A stretch of 64,000 bases of DNA from Goleter apudmare HA4340-LM2 (GTDB lineage Bacteria > Cyanobacteriota > Cyanobacteriia > Cyanobacteriales > Nostocaceae). The first letter of the stretch is position 1, and every line of letters starts with the position of its first letter. The position numbers and the translations under genes were made by a program. Positions 1-8,313 of the stretch are shown one piece after another. Under the pieces are notes generated by a model. It searched no databases. It was given only the letters and a program-made list of their open reading frames with translations, and was not told the origin of the DNA. The stretch spans positions 1-64,000 of the forward strand of contig JAHHHF010000082.1 of NCBI GenBank assembly GCA_019359495.1, given 5' to 3'.

Positions 1-57
1 TATTAATCGCTTTGCTTCTTGCGGGTGTGATTCAATTCTTGCTAAAGGACTTGTCAT
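1..57 (-). CDS. Possible transposase N-terminus (partial, cut by window edge)
   Basis: An ATG on the minus strand at 57 opens a frame that runs off the left edge. Only 19 codons are visible. The peptide contains SHPQEAKRLI, which resembles the start of short DDE transposases common in Nostoc (the HPQETKRLLG-type opening). No catalytic residues can be seen, so this is a guess from a short similarity. It could also be another small protein. Confidence 0.3.
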   Translation of the reverse strand, partial: MTSPLARIESHPQEAKRLI

Positions 58-160
58 TATTCAATATACGTATTGCTTAATTATTTTTTGATTATCCCAC
101 AAAGCTTATATTAAGGATAGGTCTAATACTTACTCCTACAAAGTTCCTCAGCGTTAAAAA

Positions 161-670
161 ATGATCATTATCATCATGGGTGTATCAGGTTCCGGCAAAA
201 GTACAATCGGAAAAATGCTTGCAGAATCCTTGCATTGGCAATTTAGTGACGCTGACTCTTTCCACTCACCCGAAAATATTGAAAAAATGCAGTGTGGTAT
301 TCCCCTGAGTGATGCTGACAGAATTCCTTGGTTACAAGTTTTACAAACAGCGATTAAAAATTGGTTGCAAGAAAATAAAAATGTAGTTCTAGCCTGTTCT
401 GCACTTAAAGCCAGCTATCGCCAATTTTTATTATCAGATAACAATCAGCTGCACCCCAACCCAGGCGATCGCATCCAGCTAGTTTACCTCCAAGGGTCAT
501 TTGACACCATCCACAACCGACTGCAAGCACGCCAAAATCACTTTATGACCGCAAAACTCCTCAAAAGCCAGCTTGATACTCTTGAGGAGCCATCTGATGC
601 TATACATCTGGATATTTCCGAGCCGCCAGCCATCATTGTGCAAAAGATTAGAAACTGCTTGGCAATTTAA
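161..670 (+). CDS. gntK: Gluconokinase
   Basis: 169 aa, the usual length of the thermoresistant GntK family, which phosphorylates gluconate to 6-phosphogluconate with ATP in the cytoplasm. The P-loop GVSGSGKST is at residues 7-15. It is followed by the family signatures FSDADSFHSPENIEKM and LACSALKASYRQFL and by the C-terminal pattern LKSQLDTLEEP. The product feeds the oxidative pentose phosphate pathway, which is also served by the 6-phosphogluconolactonase gene 6 kb downstream. The gene stands alone, and a hairpin at 682-707 closes it off from the convergent hli gene. Confidence 0.9.
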   Translation: MIIIIMGVSGSGKSTIGKMLAESLHWQFSDADSFHSPENIEKMQCGIPLSDADRIPWLQVLQTAIKNWLQENKNVVLACSALKASYRQFLLSDNNQLHPNPGDRIQLVYLQGSFDTIHNRLQARQNHFMTAKLLKSQLDTLEEPSDAIHLDISEPPAIIVQKIRNCLAI

Positions 671-681
671 CGAAAAAATTA

Positions 682-707
682 GAGACGAGATATGTCTATC
701 CCGTCTC
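682..707. terminator. Hairpin between gntK and hli
   Basis: GAGACG (682-687) pairs with CGTCTC (702-707), and a short inner GATA/TATC pairing extends the stem. It lies between the convergent stops of gntK and the hli gene and could end transcription from both sides. No long T-run follows, so termination strength is uncertain. Confidence 0.5.
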
Positions 708-750
708 CAGATTTGTTAAAAGTTGCGTTATTAAAATTTAAATTCAGTTT

Positions 751-966
751 TTATAGACTCGCCAACAAACCAAAGAGTCCGTGTCCTGTCACAACTTCTA
801 GGGCGATGAGGGAGACAAAGCCAATCATTGCTAGACGACCATTCAGGAGTTCTGCATAGGGAGTAAAGCCGGTGCGATCGCCTTGTTCATCCACATATAC
901 TTTAGGCTCAATCGCAAAGTTGTTCATTAAACCTTGGTCATCAACAATAGCGGAGTTTGAACGCAT
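751..966 (-). CDS. High-light-inducible chlorophyll-binding protein (Hli/SCP)
   Basis: 71 aa. The chlorophyll-binding signature [13 protein letters not shown] lies at residues 38-50, with the conserved Glu39, Asn42 and Arg44, and starts the single transmembrane helix (about 44-63). These one-helix relatives of LHC proteins sit in the thylakoid membrane, bind chlorophyll and carotenoid, and protect photosystem II and chlorophyll biosynthesis under light stress. The start ATG at 966 has an AAGGA ribosome site about 8 nt upstream. It is transcribed divergently from thyX with about 130 bp between them. The exact paralogue cannot be named. Confidence 0.9.
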   Translation of the reverse strand: MRSNSAIVDDQGLMNNFAIEPKVYVDEQGDRTGFTPYAELLNGRLAMIGFVSLIALEVVTGHGLFGLLASL

Positions 967-1098
967 GAGTTATTTCCTTTTTATCTTTCTTGTAAAGAAG
1001 TGTAACAAAAAAATTAACTTTTGTAAAGTATCTGAGTCTACCCAAAGATATATGATGAACGATTGAATTTCTAGGCCAACGCCACCAGAGGACAACCA

Positions 1099-1821
1099 AT
1101 GCATCGATTCCGCGTAGAGGTGATCGCCAAAACCCCAAACCCGCAGCAGGTAATTTATGCTGCGATGCATCAAGACTATACCGACGCGTTTGTGTACGAC
1201 GAAAAAGACTCATGGCCTTCAGAGTCACAATGCGGCGAAGTGATTGTAAAGCGATTATTAGCAGGGGAAAGGGGACACTATGGGCCCTTAGAACATCCGC
1301 AGATTGTGTTTAACTGCGGCTATTTTCCCCACAGCGTCATGCAGCAGGCACGTACACATAGAATAAGCGTATCATTTGATGTTCAATCTTTTAGATATAC
1401 TGGTAATCAATTTATCGAAGTAGTGGAAGGAAAGAAAGACTTAGAAGATGTTTTCTACTTGCGTCCTGTTGGTTATTACACTGACAGACAAGGTAAAAAG
1501 TATTACTATTCACTAGAGCAACGAACCGCAGATTTACAATGGTGTTTGGAAGCAGCTAAACGATACAAAGCTGATTTTGAAGGGGGGATGTCGGAAGAAC
1601 ATGCTAGAGGAAAAGTACCCTTTGATTATCGTCAGCATTTTGTTGTCAGCTTCAATCTCAGGTCATTCTTGCATTTTTGCGACTTAAGAAATAAGAAAGA
1701 TGCTCAACTGGAAATACAAAAGTTATGTGAATTGATGTGGCCTCACTTTGATGAGTGGGTACCAGCGATCGCTGAATGGTATGAAAAATCCCGTCTGGGG
1801 AAAGCGAGATTAGCACCTTAA
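1099..1821 (+). CDS. thyX: FAD-dependent thymidylate synthase
   Basis: 240 aa. ThyX makes dTMP from dUMP with methylene-tetrahydrofolate, FAD and NADPH. The diagnostic loop, classically RHR-x7-S, is present in its cyanobacterial form THRISVSFDVQS at residues 86-97, followed by FRYTG. Further family signatures are YGPLEHPQIVF and FVVSFNLRSFLHF near the C-terminus. The dCTP deaminase gene downstream, in the opposite direction, serves the same dTMP supply route, so the pair is a plausible functional neighbourhood although not an operon. Confidence 0.93.
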   Translation: MHRFRVEVIAKTPNPQQVIYAAMHQDYTDAFVYDEKDSWPSESQCGEVIVKRLLAGERGHYGPLEHPQIVFNCGYFPHSVMQQARTHRISVSFDVQSFRYTGNQFIEVVEGKKDLEDVFYLRPVGYYTDRQGKKYYYSLEQRTADLQWCLEAAKRYKADFEGGMSEEHARGKVPFDYRQHFVVSFNLRSFLHFCDLRNKKDAQLEIQKLCELMWPHFDEWVPAIAEWYEKSRLGKARLAP

Positions 1822-1942
1822 TGTCTCAGCAGGAATTTGTTGATCGGCTTCCCTGGAAGATTTTTTACTTTTTTGATAATTTTAACTGCGATCGCTCATC
1901 AAAATCCTACAACTTGAGTGATGGGATGGCGATCGCATTACA

Positions 1943-2056
1943 TCTCTGTCTTTGGAGCAAGTAGAAAATCTTGGCGTAGACGCAGGCTAGCACTGCTTGA
2001 TTTCACTAGTATGGATGGATGATTTACAGGCTTGGTTAGATGCGTTTGAGGTTTAA
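1943..2056 (+). pseudogene. Relic of a DUF4351/Rpn-type C-terminus
   Basis: Reading across two frame changes gives LSLEQVENLG, then ALLDFTSMD, then DDLQAWLDAFEV followed by a stop. This matches the usual end of DUF4351 proteins (SLxQLExLGEALLDF...DLxAWL). A GGCGTAGACGC-type insertion breaks the frame in the middle. Only the last ~35 codons survive. Position and content fit a decayed PD-(D/E)XK transposase-like (Rpn) gene. Confidence 0.5.
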
Positions 2057-2092
2057 CGATGATCAGGAAGTCTACTCCTACGGGGAGTAAGT

Positions 2093-2692
2093 TTAGACTT
2101 TAGCCAACGTCACAATTTCTAACTGATCCTGATATTTACCCTGTCGCGCTTCGTAACTAATAGCGCAAGGTTCACCTTCTAAAAATAGCAATTGCACCAC
2201 CCCTTCATTGGCATAGATGCGACAGTCAGCACTAGAAGAATTAGAAAACTCCAAGGTAAGATGACCTCGCCATGCAGCTTCAGCAGGTGTTAGATTTGCT
2301 ATTATGCCACAGCGTGCATACGTTGATTTACCTATACAAATCACAGTGATATAGTCTGGAACTTCGAGTTTTTCTAGCGCCACCCCCAATCCATAGGAAT
2401 GGGCAGGCAAGATAAAATAACTACCATCAACACCAGTATGTAAAGGTGTTGGTTCCAGATTTTGAGGATTAAAGTTTTTGGGATCAACTACAGTTCCAGG
2501 AATGTGGCGGAAAATGCGGAACTCGGCAGAGGAAAGGCGGATATCGTAGCCATAGGAAGATAGACCATAACTGATGACGGGCCTAACTTCTGTATCTAGC
2601 TGATGTTGGACTTTACGGATTAAACTCGGCTCGAAGGGTGAAATCATACCCTTTTGAGCCATTTCAGTAATCCATTTATCGTTTTTAATCAC
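2093..2692 (-). CDS. dcd: dCTP deaminase
   Basis: 199 aa, within the family range. Dcd deaminates dCTP to dUTP, supplying dUMP for thymidylate synthesis. Signatures are SSYGYDIRLS in the first third, IGKSTYARCGI around the catalytic Ser/Arg segment, WRGHLTLEFSN with the catalytic Glu, and GVVQLLFLEG near the end. The frame begins with GTG at 2692; an ATG 30 nt further in is possible, but the sequence between the two (MIKNDKWITEM) looks like the usual cyanobacterial Dcd start, so GTG is preferred. It converges on thyX. Confidence 0.92.
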   Translation of the reverse strand: MIKNDKWITEMAQKGMISPFEPSLIRKVQHQLDTEVRPVISYGLSSYGYDIRLSSAEFRIFRHIPGTVVDPKNFNPQNLEPTPLHTGVDGSYFILPAHSYGLGVALEKLEVPDYITVICIGKSTYARCGIIANLTPAEAAWRGHLTLEFSNSSSADCRIYANEGVVQLLFLEGEPCAISYEARQGKYQDQLEIVTLAKV

Positions 2693-2754
2693 AAGTTCGC
2701 TACTAACGTTAATTTAAACAGACTCGATATAGTAGCACGAACTGGATCTTTTGT

Positions 2755-3291
2755 TTAGGGTCGATGACTGCGGCGGATTTCGGTAATTTGGTCTGCCGCA
2801 TCGAGCAGGGATTTGGGCATTTCTGGCCCGGTGAGGATGATATCGATATGGGGAGGGCGTTTGGTGAGAAATGCTAAAACCTCGGCTTCGGGAATTAAGC
2901 CAAAGTTAATCGCTAAACTTAACTCGTCTAAGACAACGAGAGAATACTTACCCTCACACACTACTTGTTGTGTATGTTGCCACAGCTTTTGTAAAGCTTG
3001 GTTTTCTGTATCATCTAGCTGTGGTGTATCGATACAACGAGGCAAATCACAGCGAATCCAATCTAAATTTTGTCCTAACTGAATAGGGCGTTCTTCTCCT
3101 TGACGGATACCACCTTTGAGGAATTGTACTACTAACACTGGAGTCCCTTGACCGGCAATTCTCAGTGACTGCGCCATGACGCTAGTAAAAAAAATGCGAT
3201 GAGGGCTAGTGAAAACTTGCACTAATCCTTCTACTGGAGATAGTAAATTAAGGGTCGAATTTACACTTGGGGTGTCTAGCTGGGCAACCAT
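2755..3291 (-). CDS. CobO/BtuR-like P-loop family protein lacking Walker A
   Basis: 178 aa from the ATG at 3291 (a TTG 24 nt upstream is the alternative). The body follows the cob(I)alamin adenosyltransferase family CobO/BtuR: VLVVQFLKGG, then LVVLDELSLAINFGLI (the Walker-B-like VLDE segment) and IILTGPEMPKSLLDAADQITEI near the end. The N-terminal position where CobO has GxGKGKTT reads FTSPHRIFFTS instead, so the nucleotide-binding loop is gone. This is probably a divergent relative that no longer uses ATP in the same way. Function is unknown, and corrinoid adenosylation should not be assumed. Confidence 0.65.
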   Translation of the reverse strand: MVAQLDTPSVNSTLNLLSPVEGLVQVFTSPHRIFFTSVMAQSLRIAGQGTPVLVVQFLKGGIRQGEERPIQLGQNLDWIRCDLPRCIDTPQLDDTENQALQKLWQHTQQVVCEGKYSLVVLDELSLAINFGLIPEAEVLAFLTKRPPHIDIILTGPEMPKSLLDAADQITEIRRSHRP

Positions 3292-3636
3292 AGGTGAAAG
3301 TTCAAAAAAATACAACTTATTAGAGAGTTTTTACAGAGGATAGCGATTGCAAATTTACCTGTATAATCATTTTATTTTTTACAGATATAGTGTACCTGGC
3401 AAGCCGCATTCATAAGTCAATCACTAGGTTTATTCTGAAGTCAAGACCTGCTGAGATGGATAGTTGTGTTTGGCAGAGCAAACTAGACGTAAAAATGAGA
3501 ACACGCAATTAACATTGAAATTCATGGAAAAAGCTAGGTTTAGAGGCTGAAAATCGCCAGATGATAGATTTCTTGTTGGTTTGGGCAAAACTAAGTTAGC
3601 AGGTTGTGAATTTGACAGGATGAGGGGTAAATATTT
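3292..3636. other. Intergenic stretch, no gene seen
   Basis: This is the spacer between the divergently oriented CobO-like gene and the adenylate-kinase-like gene. It must hold both promoters. I see no convincing ORF, RNA gene or repeat. Confidence 0.5.
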
Positions 3637-4242
3637 GTGAAATTGGTGATTCTGGGAGGTTCAGGATCGGGGAAAAGTACTCAAGGACAAAGGCTTTGCA
3701 GACACTTTGAAATTCCTCATATTTCTACAGGTGAGATTTTACGGCAGGCAATGTCTGGGAATCAACTACTATCTTTACAAGAAGCCGCTTGGGGAGTTAG
3801 TAACCCTAGCCTCAATAATTTAGGTCGTTACGCCCAGCCTTACATGGAAAAAGGCGAGCTAGTTCCGGACAATATGATGATTGAGTTGATTAGGATGCAG
3901 ATCAAGGAGCTTGATGTCAACAGTGGTTGGTTATTAGAGGGCTATCCTCGTACTGCCTTCCAAGCTGAAGAATTAGATTTTTTACTGGACTCCTTGGGGC
4001 AAAAGTTAGACTGGGCAATTTATTTACAAGTCCCAGAGGCAGTTATGGTTAGTCGTTGTTTGGGGCGATCGCTTCCTGATGAGCAACCGGAGATTGTACA
4101 GCGCCGTATAGAGTTATTTTACGATCGCACTATCCCTATCCTAGAATATTACGACCGTCGTCGCCGCCTACTGACTATCAACGGTGACCAGTTACAAGAC
4201 TTAGTACAACAAAATATTCTTAATTTGCTTTCGGTTTCTTAG
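3637..4242 (+). CDS. Adenylate-kinase-like nucleoside monophosphate kinase
   Basis: 201 aa with a GTG start. The P-loop is GGSGSGKST at residues 6-14 instead of the classical GAPGSGKGT. It is followed by HISTGEILR (NMP-binding), LLEGYPRT (classically DGFPRT) and RRIELFYDRT. The large LID insertion of long adenylate kinases is not evident. It should transfer phosphate between ATP and a nucleoside monophosphate, but the altered P-loop and missing LID mean AMP specificity is not certain. Cyanobacteria usually also carry a standard adk next to ribosomal genes, so this is likely a paralogue. Confidence 0.75.
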   Translation: MKLVILGGSGSGKSTQGQRLCRHFEIPHISTGEILRQAMSGNQLLSLQEAAWGVSNPSLNNLGRYAQPYMEKGELVPDNMMIELIRMQIKELDVNSGWLLEGYPRTAFQAEELDFLLDSLGQKLDWAIYLQVPEAVMVSRCLGRSLPDEQPEIVQRRIELFYDRTIPILEYYDRRRRLLTINGDQLQDLVQQNILNLLSVS

Positions 4243-4364
4243 CTCCAGTCGCAGGACAAATTACGGGGGCGATCGCTCATAAGTTTTGTAGAATGAATTC
4301 GGGTGGTTGTTTTGTAGTTGCACTTTGCACTAGCCATACCATCCATATCCATAAGGCAATTACC

Positions 4365-5009
4365 GTGACTGTGCTACAAACTCAAATTCCCTTAGATATC
4401 TGGCTTCCTGCAAGTTGGGAGGAGTTCGTCAACATTGCCGATGATCCAACCTCCGCCAAACTCAAAAGCTACTACTACATTGGCAGGATGCGATTTGAAC
4501 GCATGTCTACTGGCTCCGACCATTCTAACGATCATGCTTTAATTATCTTTGCTATTTCATTTTTCGCAGCTAATCAGCGCCTTCCCATGACTGCAAAAGA
4601 TGGTTGTTCCTATCGCAAAACTGGATTGAGTGAGTTTCAGCCAGACGCTTCTTACTATATTGGCGAGAATGCGGATGCGATTCCTTGGGGAACGCGAGTA
4701 ATTGATTTAGAGCAATATCCGTTGCCTAATTTAGTGATCGAAATATCGGATACATCGTCGGCGGATGATTTGGGTGTAAAACGTCTTCAGTACGAAGACT
4801 TGGGAATTTCTGAGTATTGGATTGTGAATGTGCAAGCTATGCAAATTTTGGCATTTGCGATCGCTCCTGATCTTAGCATTCGTCGGATTCGGGAATCGCA
4901 GGTGCTACCTGGATTGCAACTGGAAATTTTGGAGCAAGCTCTGAAGCGTAGTCGTCAAGAAAATCAGTCAGCAACAACGGCTTGGTTAATGGAGCAGTTT
5001 CGGGGCTGA
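4365..5009 (+). CDS. Uma2-family (DUF820) putative endonuclease
   Basis: About 214 aa from a GTG at 4365; the longer frame from 4293 adds 24 residues unlike the family start. Uma2 proteins are PD-(D/E)XK-fold nucleases, very numerous in cyanobacteria and of mostly unknown role. The fold signatures are visible as FQPDASYYIG (motif Asp), LVIEISDTSSADD (E-x-S core) and KRLQYEDLGISEYWIVN (the Lys/Tyr strand). No partner gene is adjacent. A second Uma2 gene, cut by a stop codon, lies at 56962-57702. Confidence 0.75.
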   Translation: MTVLQTQIPLDIWLPASWEEFVNIADDPTSAKLKSYYYIGRMRFERMSTGSDHSNDHALIIFAISFFAANQRLPMTAKDGCSYRKTGLSEFQPDASYYIGENADAIPWGTRVIDLEQYPLPNLVIEISDTSSADDLGVKRLQYEDLGISEYWIVNVQAMQILAFAIAPDLSIRRIRESQVLPGLQLEILEQALKRSRQENQSATTAWLMEQFRG

Positions 5010-5087
5010 TTGAGCCAGTCACTCTGATTTTATTAAAAATAGAAGTTTGAAAAAAGAATGCGATGTGGTGAAAGCAGGTAAAAAATC

Positions 5088-5189
5088 ATCACCCCTGATC
5101 AACAAACTTATGCCATCAAGAATATCAAACGTCTGCAAGGCTTGGATTTGGCAGTTGTGGAATTTAGTAGCAATCGCACATCGATTTAA
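5088..5189 (+). pseudogene. Possible relic of a trypsin-like peptidase gene
   Basis: An open stretch of 33 codons ending in TAA contains TYAIKNIKRLQGLDLAVVEF. This resembles the segment around the catalytic Asp of cyanobacterial S1-type peptidases (IKRLPGLDLAVLxF). No upstream His motif or downstream Ser motif is found nearby, so only a fragment is left. The match is short and recalled, not searched. Confidence 0.3.
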
Positions 5190-5300
5190 CCACCAGGGAA
5201 TCGTGTCCCAGAATGGATGTTTGTGAATGCGATCGCACATCGATTTGACCGCCAACCGACGGGTAGTAGGGGCACAGCACCGATCACATCTCGGTTTGAC
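5170..5300. repeat. Three direct copies of a ~21-bp HIP1-containing repeat
   Basis: Copies lie at 5170-5190, 5229-5249 and 5279-5300, sharing the core CGCACATCGATTTGACC with drift in the first and third copies. Spacing is about 50-59 bp. The rest of the 520-bp gap between the Uma2 gene and rph holds GC-rich inverted fragments around 5390-5460 of the kind scattered through Nostoc spacers, and no intact gene. Confidence 0.6.
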
Positions 5301-5529
5301 CGAATGACTGTGGATGCCATGCCCCTACGGGGTGATTGGGGTCAGAAAATTTATTTATGGGGATTGTAATTGTGAATTGTGTAGACACCCAGAGGGTGGC
5401 TTCCCGAAGGGGATGTTGAATTCCCCGTTCGCGTCAGCGTCTCCGTAGGAGAAGGGGTTGACTTTTAACAAATACCTAAGGTCAAGACTGAGTTACCCTT
5501 AAATATATAAAAATTTTGAGGCAACTCCA

Positions 5530-6273
5530 ATGGTTTGGCAGCGTCCAGACGGCCGACAACCTTACGAACTCCGTCCTATCAGCTTTCATACCGGCTTTAC
5601 TCGTTTTGCTCCTGGTTCTGTGCTGGCAAAATGCGGTGATACTCAGGTACTGTGTACCGTGAGTGTTACTGAGGGCGTACCTAAGTTTTTAGCAGGAACT
5701 GGTAAAGGTTGGTTAACTGCTGAATATCGAATGCTACCGAGTGCTACCCAACAACGGCATGAAAGGGAATTGTTGAAATTGTCTGGTAGGACACAAGAAA
5801 TTCAACGTTTGATTGGACGCAGTTTACGGGCTGCACTGGATTTTAACGCCCTGGGAGAACGCACCTTAACTGTAGATACCGATGTCTTGCAAGCAGACGC
5901 CGGCACAAGGACGACAGCAATTACAGGCTCATTTGTGGCGTTAGCTAATGCAATTTCGCACTTATTGCGTCAGGGAGTCATAGAGCGATCGCCTCTGACG
6001 GGACAAGTAGCAGCAGTTTCTGTAGGTTTATTGCAAGGAGAGCCATTTTTAGATCTGAATTATATCGAAGACGTAGCGGCCACAGTCGATTTCAACGTGG
6101 TCATGAATCAACACCTGGGAATCATTGAAATCCAAGGAACAGCCGAAGAAGGCAGCTTTAGCCGTCACCAGTTAAATCAGTTACTAGATTTTGCCGAGAA
6201 AGGCATTCAGCAATTATTAATCGCCCAGCGAGAAGCTATCGCTGATTGGGAAATGGTATTTGCCGGGAATTAG
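5530..6273 (+). CDS. rph: Ribonuclease PH
   Basis: 247 aa, normal for RNase PH, a phosphorolytic 3'-5' exoribonuclease that trims tRNA 3' ends as a ring hexamer. Signatures run from the start: [74 protein letters not shown] (substrate and phosphate site) and [15 protein letters not shown] near the end. The start ATG is preceded by TTTGAGGCAACTCCA. It is a monocistronic unit as far as the sequence shows. Confidence 0.95.
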   Translation: MVWQRPDGRQPYELRPISFHTGFTRFAPGSVLAKCGDTQVLCTVSVTEGVPKFLAGTGKGWLTAEYRMLPSATQQRHERELLKLSGRTQEIQRLIGRSLRAALDFNALGERTLTVDTDVLQADAGTRTTAITGSFVALANAISHLLRQGVIERSPLTGQVAAVSVGLLQGEPFLDLNYIEDVAATVDFNVVMNQHLGIIEIQGTAEEGSFSRHQLNQLLDFAEKGIQQLLIAQREAIADWEMVFAGN

Positions 6274-6340
6274 GGGAGATGAGGGAGGTGGAGGAGATGG
6301 GGTGAATAACTTTTGACCCTTGACTCTGGACAAATGGCCA

Positions 6341-6370
6341 ATACTTCGACTACGCTCAGTACAAGTGCCC
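6341..6370. repeat. Dispersed element TTCGACTACGCTCAGTACAAG
   Basis: This copy of a dispersed sequence, TACTTCGACTACGCTCAGTA, recurs inverted at 8202-8235 and 29609-29652, and as the variant TTTCGACTTCGCTCAACAAC twice at 24500-24560. It lies in the rph-pgl spacer. Confidence 0.6.
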
Positions 6371-6459
6371 CATATCTTAAAAGTTTCAAAAGTTAAAAAG
6401 GAAGATTGCCATAAGTTAGGTATGGTATTGCTGGAAGTCGGCAATCTAATGATGAAACC

Positions 6460-7182
6460 ATGAGCAAAACGGTTGAAGTTCTACCGGATCAGTCAGCGCT
6501 GGTGGCGCGGGCGCTAGAGTTGATCCTGTCTAAGATAGATGCTGCCATTGAGCAGCGCGGACGGTTTACCATCGCCTTATCTGGGGGTAGTACTCCTAAA
6601 CCGTTGTATGAAGCGATCGCTAGCCATGATTTACCTTGGGATAAAATTCATGTGTTCTGGGGCGATGAGCGTTACGTCCCACCAGATCATCCCGATAGTA
6701 ATGAACTGATGGCGCGCCGTGCTTGGTTAGACCACGTGAATATCCCCGCCGCGAACATCCACGCCATTCCCACCCTAGAAGCCGATCCAGCCGTTGCAGC
6801 TACTAAGTATGAACGGCATTTGCAAGAATTTTTTCATTCCGCATCCGGAGAATTGCCTGCCCTAGATGTAGTTTTGCTAGGGATGGGTGATGATGCACAC
6901 ACTGCCTCTTTGTTTCCGCACACAGCAGCGTTAAAAGTACGCGATCGCCTGATCACTGTAGGTAATAAAGACAGCAGCATCCGCATCACCTTTACCTACC
7001 CATTCATCAACTCAGCTCGCAGCGTGATTTTTGTAGTTGCAGGTGCTAACAAACGACCAGCCCTAGCTCAAATTTTTGCACCCGTAGCCGATGACTTCAC
7101 TTACCCATCCCGGTTAATTAAACCCCAAGGAGAACTTTGGTGGCTACTAGATGCAGCTGCGGGTTCGGAACTCTCAACTTAA
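6460..7182 (+). CDS. pgl: 6-phosphogluconolactonase
   Basis: 240 aa. Pgl hydrolyses 6-phosphoglucono-lactone to 6-phosphogluconate, the second step of the oxidative pentose phosphate pathway that cyanobacteria use in the dark and in heterocysts. The family motifs are intact: ALSGGSTPKPLYEAIA near residues 43-58, VFWGDERYVPPDHPDSN, and LLGMGDDAHTASLFPHT with the catalytic His region. It follows the rph gene with about 190 bp between, including the dispersed repeat at 6341-6370. Confidence 0.94.
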   Translation: MSKTVEVLPDQSALVARALELILSKIDAAIEQRGRFTIALSGGSTPKPLYEAIASHDLPWDKIHVFWGDERYVPPDHPDSNELMARRAWLDHVNIPAANIHAIPTLEADPAVAATKYERHLQEFFHSASGELPALDVVLLGMGDDAHTASLFPHTAALKVRDRLITVGNKDSSIRITFTYPFINSARSVIFVVAGANKRPALAQIFAPVADDFTYPSRLIKPQGELWWLLDAAAGSELST

Positions 7183-7350
7183 AACAGTACACAGTATACA
7201 ATCAGCATGGCATCAACACCTGGGCAGAACATTACCCAAGTGATTAAATTGATAACTGAGTAACTGTGAATTTATAACTGTTGAAAGCTAGAGTAGCTTC
7301 TCTGCTTGCCAGTAACATTCTCTGATGATCTTGAACAAAGGCTTAAATTG

Positions 7351-8181
7351 ATGATCGTCTGTCCTAATTGCAATCATCCCAACCCAGACGGCGCTGTTCA
7401 ATGCGAAGCGTGCTACACACCATTACCAGCAACTAGTAATTGCCCTAGCTGTGGAGCAACTGTGCAGGCAGATGCCGCTTTCTGCGGTCAATGTGGCTAT
7501 AATCTACACTCCAGTATCCCTGCGGCTGCAACAGCAGTAGTACAAACCATCGCTCCTGAAGTCCCGTTAGAAGTACCGCCGCTAATTCCTCCTGACCCAC
7601 TTCTAGAACCTTTACCAGCAACAGAAGTAGCAATTCCCGTTTCTGCCACACCAGCATTAGAGGCAGATCCAACCCTTGCTGCTCACCCTGTAGTTTCTGG
7701 GCAAGGAAATCCCACTCCACCACCGGAACCAGAACCAGTCACACCGGAACCAGAGCCAGTCGCACCGGAACCAGAGCCAGTCGCACCGGAACCAGAGCCA
7801 GTCGCAGCTACAGCACCACCTGCCGTCAGTCCTTCCAGAACACAATTACAGCAGGTGACAGCGCGACTATTTCATATCCAAAGTGACCAGGATATTGAAC
7901 TACCACAAACTGTGTCGGTGATTCATATCGGCAAACCCAATGACCGTATTCCCCCAGATGTCGATGTTTCAGGATTTCCCAATTCGGAAATTGTCTCACG
8001 GATTCATGCAGATATTCGCGTTGAGGGAGATGCTCACTACATAGAAGATGTAGGTAGCTCTAACGGCACGTACATCAATAATCTGCCTCTACTACCAGGA
8101 AATCGGCATCGTTTACGACCCGGCGATCGCATCAGTCTGGGTAAGGGAGACATGGTAACATTTATCTTCCAAGTCTCTTAA
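7351..8181 (+). CDS. Zinc-ribbon and FHA-domain protein
   Basis: About 276 aa from the ATG at 7351; a TTG 45 nt upstream is a less likely start because the protein then does not open with MIVCPNCNHPNPDG. Two zinc-ribbon-like modules come first (CPNC...CEAC, then CPSC...CGQC). A Pro/Glu linker follows, with four near-identical PEPEPVA units (7726-7805), then a C-terminal FHA domain with SRIHADI and SSNGTYI as the phosphothreonine-binding loops. FHA proteins read Ser/Thr phosphorylation, so a role in kinase signalling is likely. The partner is unknown. Confidence 0.85.
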   Translation: MIVCPNCNHPNPDGAVQCEACYTPLPATSNCPSCGATVQADAAFCGQCGYNLHSSIPAAATAVVQTIAPEVPLEVPPLIPPDPLLEPLPATEVAIPVSATPALEADPTLAAHPVVSGQGNPTPPPEPEPVTPEPEPVAPEPEPVAPEPEPVAATAPPAVSPSRTQLQQVTARLFHIQSDQDIELPQTVSVIHIGKPNDRIPPDVDVSGFPNSEIVSRIHADIRVEGDAHYIEDVGSSNGTYINNLPLLPGNRHRLRPGDRISLGKGDMVTFIFQVS

Positions 8182-8201
8182 AATTTGAGAATGGGGCATG
8201 G

Positions 8202-8235
8202 GGCACTTGTACTGAGCGTAGTCGAAGTATTGGGC
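8202..8235. repeat. Dispersed element, inverted copy of that at 6341
   Basis: GGCACTTGTACTGAGCGTAG and the following GTCGAAGTATTGGGCA are the reverse complement of the 6341-6370 element, embedded in GGGCAT-rich spacer sequence after the FHA gene. Confidence 0.6.
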
Positions 8236-8313
8236 ATTGTACATTAAATACTCTTCCTCATCCCCTTCATCCTCCCCTTCCCCCTTTCCTAGTCCCCAAT
8301 CCCCAAGCCATCT

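Noticed and set aside
941-1228. Minus-strand ORFs across the start of thyX
   Set aside because: They run antisense to thyX and its promoter, with coding bias following thyX.
5019-5255. 78-codon minus-strand ORF
   Set aside because: It covers the direct repeats and the peptidase relic on the other strand; no domain and no start signal.
6217-6444. Minus-strand ORF containing CTERSRSIGH
   Set aside because: It translates the dispersed TTCGACTACGCTCAGTAC element and overlaps the end of rph.
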